DNA from: Streptomyces armeniacus | Lineage (GTDB): Bacteria; Actinomycetota; Actinomycetes; Streptomycetales; Streptomycetaceae | Assembly: GCF_003355155.1 (NCBI RefSeq) | Contig: NZ_CP031320.1 | Coordinates: forward strand, 3,153,367-3,217,366 | Length of the DNA stretch: 64,000 bases | Reading direction: 5' to 3' | Shown here: positions 59,354 to 64,000 of the stretch, one piece after another | Position numbering within the stretch: position 1 is the first letter of the stretch | Layout of the letters: every line of letters starts with the position of its first letter | The notes under the pieces: model-generated | What the model was told of the DNA's origin: nothing | What the model saw: the letters and a program-made list of their open reading frames with translations, nothing else | Database searches by the model: none | Made by a program: the position numbers and the translations under genes

Positions 59354-61135
59354 GTGAACGGCGGCAGCGGCAAGCGGCGCCGCTTCCGATGGGGTGACGT
59401 TTCCCGGCCGTTCCGATGGCGGCGCACGGCCGCTGCCCTGGCCGACCGGCTGAACACGCACAGCCGTCTCGCCTGGCTCAACGACGCCAGCACCAGCATC
59501 GGCACCACCCTGGATCTGGAGCGTACGGCGCAGGAGCTCGCCGAGTTCGCCGTACCGCGCCTGGCCGACGGCTGCGCCGTGGACCTGCTGGAGGCCGTCC
59601 TGCACGGCGAGGAGGGGCAGCGGGCAGCGGGCGGCATACCGCCCATCCGCGCGACCGCCGTGCACGCCGTCGAGTCGCTGACGGACCTGGAGCCGGACCC
59701 GATCGGCTCGCTGGCCATACACCCGGGCGCGCTGCTCACCGACCGGTGCCTGGTGGAACGCCGTTCGGTCCTCGTCAGCGGCATGACCGAGGAGGACTTC
59801 CGGCGCGTCACGCCCACTCCGCGCCGCGCCGCGAAGATGCGCGAGAAGGGCGTGCACAGCTACATGGCGGTGCCCCTGATGGCGCGCGGCGTGCTGCTCG
59901 GCACCGCCGACTTCGTACGGGCGGGCAGCAGCCCGCCGTTCACGCCCACCGACCTGGCGCTGGCCGAGCAGCTGGCCTCCAGGGCCGCCGTGTTCATCGA
60001 CAACGCCCGCCTCTACGGCCGCGAGCGCGAGCACGTCGTCTCCCTCCAGCGCAGCCTGCTCCCGCGCGCCACCCCGAATACGCCCGGCCTGGCCGTCTCC
60101 GCCGACTACGCGCCGGCCGCCGACGCGCGGGGCGTCGGCGGCGACTGGTACGACGTGGTGGCCCTGCCGAGCGGCCGTACGGCGCTCGTCGTCGGCGACG
60201 TGATGGGCCACGGGCTGCCCGCCGCCGCCACCATGGGCCGGCTGCGTACGGTCGCGCGCACGCTGATGACGCTCGACATCGAGCCCGAACGGGTGCTCGC
60301 GCGGCTGGACCTGGCGACCCGCGACCTGGAGGACGAGCAGGTCGCCACCTGCCTGTGCGCGGTGTACGACCCGGCCGACGCCACGTACACGGTCGCCACC
60401 GCCGGCCACCCGCCGCCGCTGCTGGTCGCGGCGGACGGCACCGCCTCGTACGTCGACGTGCCGGTCGGCGCACCGCTCGGCGCGGGTGTCATCCCGTACG
60501 ACGCGGTGCATCTGCCGGTGCCCGACGGCAGCCGCTTCGTGCTGTACACCGACGGCCTGATCAAGACGCGCGACGACGACGTCGACATCCAGCTGGGCCG
60601 GCTGCGGGAGGCCGCCGCGGGGATGGACACGCGGCAACTGGACTCGTGCGGGCTGATGTCGTCCGGGCAGGGCGTGGACCGCCGGTTCGACGAGGCCGTG
60701 CTGCTCGTCGCGGCCAGCCGCGCCGGCGTGGACGACCAGCTGCACATCTGGGAGCTGCCCGGGGACGGCACCGCGGCGTCCACCGCGCGCAAGCTGGTCA
60801 CCGAGCAGCTGGAACTCTGGGACCTGGCCGACCTGTCCGACGTCAGCGAACTGGTCGTCAGCGAACTCGTCGCCAACGCCCTGCGCTACGGCGGCGGCCC
60901 CGGCAGGCTGCGCCTGCTGCGGAACGACCGGCTTATGGTCGAGGTGTCCGACACCGGCCCGGACCTGCCGCAGATCCAGCACGCGGACGTGAGCGACGAG
61001 GGCGGCCGCGGACTGCAGCTCATCAACATGCTGTGCCGGCGCTGGGGTTCATGCCGTACACGCTCCGGCAAGGTCGTGTGGGCGGAGCAGGACATCCCCA
61101 ACTCCGCCGCCCCCACGGCCTCTTCGTCCTCCTGA
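59354..61135 (+). CDS. SpoIIE-type phosphatase with GAF and ATP-binding domains
   Basis: 593 residues, GTG start after GGGAGGCC. Residues about 45-230 form a GAF sensor; 240-450 a PP2C/SpoIIE phosphatase (ARGVGGDWYDVV; LVVGDVMGHG); 460-580 a GHKL ATPase (VVSELVANALRYGG; DEGGRGLQLINML). This domain set is widespread in Streptomyces and is thought to control anti-sigma/anti-anti-sigma circuits by phosphorylation balance. The input is unknown. A GTGACA ... TGTCAC inverted repeat lies about 170-200 bases upstream. Confidence 0.92.
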   Translation: MNGGSGKRRRFRWGDVSRPFRWRRTAAALADRLNTHSRLAWLNDASTSIGTTLDLERTAQELAEFAVPRLADGCAVDLLEAVLHGEEGQRAAGGIPPIRATAVHAVESLTDLEPDPIGSLAIHPGALLTDRCLVERRSVLVSGMTEEDFRRVTPTPRRAAKMREKGVHSYMAVPLMARGVLLGTADFVRAGSSPPFTPTDLALAEQLASRAAVFIDNARLYGREREHVVSLQRSLLPRATPNTPGLAVSADYAPAADARGVGGDWYDVVALPSGRTALVVGDVMGHGLPAAATMGRLRTVARTLMTLDIEPERVLARLDLATRDLEDEQVATCLCAVYDPADATYTVATAGHPPPLLVAADGTASYVDVPVGAPLGAGVIPYDAVHLPVPDGSRFVLYTDGLIKTRDDDVDIQLGRLREAAAGMDTRQLDSCGLMSSGQGVDRRFDEAVLLVAASRAGVDDQLHIWELPGDGTAASTARKLVTEQLELWDLADLSDVSELVVSELVANALRYGGGPGRLRLLRNDRLMVEVSDTGPDLPQIQHADVSDEGGRGLQLINMLCRRWGSCRTRSGKVVWAEQDIPNSAAPTASSSS

Positions 61136-61186
61136 GGAAGGAGCGGCCGGAGGCCGCGGACCGGTGTACGGCCCGCGGCCGTACCG

Positions 61187-61681
61187 TCAGTGCCCGCCGC
61201 CCTGCGCCTCCAGGCGCTTCACGGACGCCTCGACCTCGGCTTCAGCATCCGAACGGCCCACCCAGTTCGCCCCCTCGACGGACTTGCCGGGCTCCAGGTC
61301 CTTGTAGACCTCGAAGAAGTGCTGGATCTCCAGCCGGTCGAACTCGCTCACATGGTGGATGTCCCGCAGATGCTCCATACGGGGATCCGAGGACGGCACG
61401 CACAGCAACTTGTCGTCGCCGCCCGCCTCGTCTGTCATGCGGAACATGCCGATGGCGCGGCACTTGATGATGCAGCCCGGAAAGGTCGGCTCCTCGAGCA
61501 GCACCAGCGCGTCCAGCGGATCGCCGTCCTCGCCCAGGGTGTGGTCGACGAAGCCGTAGTCGGCCGGGTACACGGTCGAGGTGAAAAGGTGACGGTCCAG
61601 CCGGATGCGACCGGTCTCGTGGTCCACCTCGTACTTGTTCCGCGACCCCTTCGGGATCTCGATGACGACGTCGAACTCCAA
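61187..61681 (-). CDS. ppa: Inorganic pyrophosphatase
   Basis: 164 residues from the TTG at 61681, chosen because GGAGGAG lies 5-6 bases upstream and the product then begins (L)[17 protein letters not shown], the normal family start; a GTG at 61705 would add 8 residues. Active-site motif DGDPLDALV with preceding YPADYGF, and late KDLEPGK, identify family I. It hydrolyses pyrophosphate to phosphate. In many streptomycetes ppa is divergent from dacB; here the divergent neighbour is a dacB-like fragment. Confidence 0.95.
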   Translation of the reverse strand: MEFDVVIEIPKGSRNKYEVDHETGRIRLDRHLFTSTVYPADYGFVDHTLGEDGDPLDALVLLEEPTFPGCIIKCRAIGMFRMTDEAGGDDKLLCVPSSDPRMEHLRDIHHVSEFDRLEIQHFFEVYKDLEPGKSVEGANWVGRSDAEAEVEASVKRLEAQGGGH

Positions 61682-61766
61682 GGGAGGCTCCTCCGTGATC
61701 AACACATGTTCTGGTGATTAAGTGTCCCCTACGCACGTGTGTGCTTGCGAAAGGGGCTGGTCCGAG

Positions 61767-62000
61767 GTGCGTGATCGCGCTATCCGGGCAACCGCCGAAG
61801 CCGTCCGGAGACCTGTTCGACGGGTCCGGCGGCACTGGCGGACCGCGACACCGCAGCAGCGGCAGACCTGGCGGCTGACGGCGGGTTCCGCCGCCGTCGG
61901 ACTCGCGGTCGCCGTCACGGCGGTCGCCGTGGCAGGACCGTGGGACTACGGGCAGCGTACGGCCGAGCGGACCCGCGCGGCCGCCGGGGAGCCGGGGAGT
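61767..62000 (+). pseudogene. 5' fragment of a D-alanyl-D-alanine carboxypeptidase (dacB-like) gene
   Basis: From the GTG at 61767 about 75 residues resemble the cytoplasmic tail, membrane segment (RLTAGSAAVGLAVAVTAVAVAG) and following PWDYGQRTAERTRAAAGE of the DacB-type protein usually divergent from ppa in Streptomyces. Similarity stops near 62000; the whole penicillin-binding catalytic part (SxxK and so on) is absent. Downstream sequence switches to a different gene family in another frame. Identity is from memory of synteny and N-terminal pattern. Confidence 0.6.
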
Positions 62001-62037
62001 GGCGGGAACCACATCCCCGGCGGCGGCCGCCCCGCCC

Positions 62038-62230
62038 GCCCTCTTCGTCGGCATCTTCATCATCGCGAACACCTTCACCATGCTCGTCGCCCAGCGCACC
62101 AAGGAGCTGGCGCTGATGCGCGCGGTGGGCGCCACCCGCCGGCAGGTGACCCGTTCGGTGCTGCCCGAGGCCTTCTCGGTGGGCGCCGTCGCCTCGGCCG
62201 CCGGTCGCGCCGCGGGCATCGGCAGCGCGG
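62038..62230 (+). pseudogene. Internal fragment of an FtsX-type permease gene
   Basis: About 64 codons in the frame beginning at 62038: FVGIFIIANTFTMLVAQRTK, ELALMRAVGATRRQVTRSVL, then GAVASAAG. This matches the membrane/EAA-like segment in the middle of the complete permease at 1829-4408 (FVGVFIIANTFTMLIAQRSR there). There is no start, no outer domain and no ATPase, so it is a remnant. It abuts the dacB-like fragment, indicating a deletion or recombination join. Confidence 0.75.
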
Positions 62231-62577
62231 CGGGGCACCAGGGGGGCGGGCGGGAGGGGCCGCGGCGGGGAACGTGCCGTACAGCCGGTCCGTTGACAGG
62301 GGGAGGCGCCCGGCGTTGACTGACGCGTGCGGCGTAGGCCAGTGCCGTCCGAAGTTCCCGGACGACGTTCCCCTGTCCCTCTCTTCTCCTCTTCGCCCTG
62401 TCCCGGCGGAGCCCGTATGACGGGTGCTCCCGCGCAGCGGCCGGGCCTCCCTCCCCCGCGACGAGGACCCGCGGACCGTGGCCGCGGTACGAGCCGCCGT
62501 ACGAGCAAGCCGACCCCGGCGCGCACGTGACGGACGGCACAGCGAACCGTCGGCACCAGTGAAAGGAAGTGCACGCG
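62231..62577. other. Region without recognised gene after the permease remnant
   Basis: About 350 bases, GC-rich at the left. No coherent protein is visible; the promoter of the following gene must lie near the right end, where GAAAGGAAG acts as its ribosome-binding site. Confidence 0.4.
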
Positions 62578-63027
62578 ATGATGTACGACCAGCAGCGCGC
62601 CCAGCAGCCCGCGACCGGAGGTCAGCGCCCCCGCCGAGACTCTTCCGCACCCCGCCCCGGTCACCAGCCTGAGCGCCTGCTGTCGCGCGCCGAGCGGGAC
62701 GAGCTGGCCGCGCGCCTCAGCCGCGCCGCCGAGATGTTCGCAGACGATCCGCGCCAGGGGGTCGAGGCGGCGGACAGCGCGCTGGCCGATGCCGTCACGC
62801 AGCTGACCGCCGCGCTCGCCGCGCGGCAGCAGGGCCTGCGCGCCCGCTGGCAGGGCGGGTCCGCCGACGCGCCGGGGGAGTCGGAGTCGGACTCGGAGTC
62901 GGACTCGGAGTCGGGCTCGGAGCCGAAGCCTGAGCCGGAGTCGGCCGGGGCGGGCACGAGCGGCGAGGAACTCCGGCTCGCCCTGCGGGAGTACGAGCAG
63001 CTCACCGAGCGGCTGCTGCGTATCTGA
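62578..63027 (+). CDS. Hypothetical protein with Ser/Glu/Asp repeat
   Basis: 149 residues. The first third is polar (MMYDQQRAQQPATGG), the middle helical and soluble (LSRAERDELAARLSRAAEMFADDPRQGVEAADSAL, in parts), then a repeat-encoded acidic tract (SESDSESDSESGSE) and a helical C-terminus (EELRLALREYEQLTERLLRI). The tandem DNA repeat is GAGTCGGACTCG-like. ATG at 62578 with GAAAGGAAG about 8 bases upstream. It looks like a family seen in streptomycetes without known function. Confidence 0.7.
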   Translation: MMYDQQRAQQPATGGQRPRRDSSAPRPGHQPERLLSRAERDELAARLSRAAEMFADDPRQGVEAADSALADAVTQLTAALAARQQGLRARWQGGSADAPGESESDSESDSESGSEPKPEPESAGAGTSGEELRLALREYEQLTERLLRI

Positions 63028-63106
63028 GTCCCCGCCGGCCTGGCCCGGGTGGCCGTTCGGCGCGGGTCAGTCCGGGGATTCGTCGGACCTGGGGGCCATA
63101 CCGTTC

Positions 63107-63649
63107 TCAGCAACTCCTCCGCGGCGCCGAGCCGTTCACGGAGCTCACGCACCTCGTGTTCCCGCTCGCGACGGCCGGTCTCCGCGCCGTGCCGCCGGCT
63201 TCCTCGTCCCGCGCCCAGGTGAAGTACAGCTCCGCCCTGCGGGCGTGGAGCCCGCTCAACTGCTCCAGCAGCGCCAGCCGTTCGTCCCGTACCTCGCGCA
63301 GCTCGTCCTGCAACCGCTCGATGCGCCGGCTGTGCTCGCGCCGTTCCGCTTCCAGGTCGGCGACGCGCTGGCTCAACTCCTCGTTGCGCCCGCGCTCCCG
63401 CCCCAGCTGCTCGTGCAGGTGCGTCAGCCGGTCGGCGAGATCGGCCCGCGCCTCCAGCGTGAGCAGCAGTTCCTTATGTGTCTCGCCCTCGCGGTGACTC
63501 CTCCCCGCGGTCGTATGGCTGATGGCCTTGCCGGTACGCTGCGCGACGACCCGGAAGCTCGGCTCGCCGCTCTGCCGGTGCAGCAGCCGGAGCCGGTACC
63601 GGGGCCGCTCCAGTGCGGCCCCCGACGGGGGCGGGGGTGTCGCCGCCAT
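63107..63649 (-). CDS. Coiled-coil protein with degenerate helix-turn-helix
   Basis: About 180 residues. An N-terminal region (YRLRLLHRQSGEPSFRVVAQRTGKAISHTT) resembles the helix-turn-helix found at the start of some Streptomyces XRE-like proteins; then a long coiled coil of Arg/Glu/Leu heptads (about residues 60-150). The ATG at 63649 overlaps the divergent start at 63648. Start choice is uncertain as the frame is open upstream. Function unknown. Confidence 0.55.
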   Translation of the reverse strand: MAATPPPPSGAALERPRYRLRLLHRQSGEPSFRVVAQRTGKAISHTTAGRSHREGETHKELLLTLEARADLADRLTHLHEQLGRERGRNEELSQRVADLEAERREHSRRIERLQDELREVRDERLALLEQLSGLHARRAELYFTWARDEEAGGTARRPAVASGNTRCVSSVNGSAPRRSC

Positions 63650-63854
63650 GACGCTCACGCTCCTCGTCCGGCTGTCCCTGGCCCTCACCGCAACGGTCTG
63701 CCTGCTCGTCTGCGTGCTCAGCGCCGTCTACGTCTGGTCCGGCAACACCGCCCGCCGCACACGCGCTTGGCGCGTGCTGAGGCCCTCCTCCAGGCGGTCG
63801 GCCGCGGCGAGTGAACTGAGTCATCAGTCTCGATTGTTTGTCAGGTCTCAGTAA
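63648..63854 (+). CDS. Small single-span membrane protein
   Basis: 68 residues beginning MTLTLLVRLSLALTATVCLL; one membrane segment (about residues 5-31, ending VCVLSAVYVWSG) followed by an Arg-rich cytoplasmic stretch (NTARRTRAWRVLR). The later tail (PSSRRSAAASEL) lacks character, and a frameshift near 63780 would give a different ending, so the true C-terminus is uncertain. Its start overlaps the divergent gene's start. Confidence 0.5.
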   Translation: MTLTLLVRLSLALTATVCLLVCVLSAVYVWSGNTARRTRAWRVLRPSSRRSAAASELSHQSRLFVRSQ

Positions 63855-64000
63855 CAACGTCCGACAATGCTTGAGAGTACGACTGGTTCTCTGGTCCGAT
63901 GGGCCCAGATCGAGCAAGTGGCCTACGTATAGGCGGGTTTGGGCATCGACCGCACTGCGCCCCCTGCCTGACGAGGTGCCTGACCGGCGCGGAAGCGAAC
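63855..64000. other. Right-edge sequence without recognised gene
   Basis: Base composition is less GC-rich here (GTAACAACGTCCGACAATGCTTGAG). It may be a promoter region for a gene beyond the edge; nothing can be assigned. Confidence 0.3.

Noticed and set aside
62870..62945. Possible CRISPR-like short repeat at the Ser/Glu/Asp tract
   Set aside because: The repeats are contiguous, of 12 bases or so, in frame within a gene and without spacers.

Overview
The window is high-GC actinobacterial DNA, and its gene content points to Streptomyces or a close relative. The markers are a TipA homologue with its characteristic promoter, a DUF397 / ATP-binding / XRE-DUF5753 gene trio, a streptogrisin with a chitin-binding tail, a chitinase carrying the 12-bp promoter repeats known from streptomycetes, and frequent GTG/TTG starts. 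One initiator tRNA is present. I saw no rRNA, insertion sequence, prophage or CRISPR array. Most of the window reads as accessory and nutrient-acquisition functions interspersed with regulators.

Layout. 1-1.4 kb: left-edge-truncated peptide export cassette (NHLM-type peptidase/ABC protein, HlyD-like protein, and a 64-residue double-glycine precursor without cysteine). 1.8-8.0 kb: MacB/FtsX-type ABC transporter with a NarL-type two-component system; matching inverted repeats lie before the ATPase gene and before the kinase gene. 8.1-12.1 kb: htpG, a small membrane protein, and a secreted GH18 chitinase. 12.3-20.4 kb: a mannan-utilisation cluster (sugar ABC importer, cytoplasmic beta-mannosidase, LacI regulator, secreted GH26 mannanase). 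20.4-26.8 kb: a probable sialic-acid cluster (lyase-family enzyme, GntR/FCD regulator, sialidase, ABC importer) with a shared AGGACGTCC palindrome. 26.9-31.6 kb: AraC/PhyH divergent pair, a VOC protein, and a DUF2855/TetR divergent pair. 31.7-35.0 kb: molybdate uptake (HTH-TOBE regulator, ModA, fused ModB-ModC). 35.0-43.6 kb: UspA, an extra cytochrome oxidase subunit I, an NmrA-like reductase, an AraC regulator, an unusual leaderless binding protein, a VOC protein, a LysR regulator and a secreted protease. 43.8 kb: tRNA-fMet. 44.2-48.9 kb: a small protein, a degenerate MreB-like protein, an ABC exporter and a DUF3048 lipoprotein. 49.4-51.5 kb: the DUF397/ATPase/XRE trio. 51.6-57.2 kb: aldehyde dehydrogenase, a DinB-like protein, PadR with a drug-type ABC pair, and tipA. 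57.5-61.7 kb: a ThrE-like exporter, a SpoIIE-type phosphatase and inorganic pyrophosphatase. 61.8-62.3 kb: a scar in which the 5' end of a dacB-like gene abuts an internal piece of an FtsX permease. The right end holds small conserved-looking proteins.

Several units combine secreted depolymerases, importers and intracellular glycosidases: polymer is cut outside (chitin, mannan), the fragments are imported by binding-protein ABC systems, and cleavage is completed inside. The sialic-acid unit differs because its sialidase has no visible signal peptide, so import of sialylated oligosaccharides is implied. Most regulators sit beside a recognisable inverted repeat, and these proposed operators are the most directly testable observations here. 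All functional names rest on reading motifs in the sequence; no database search was run.
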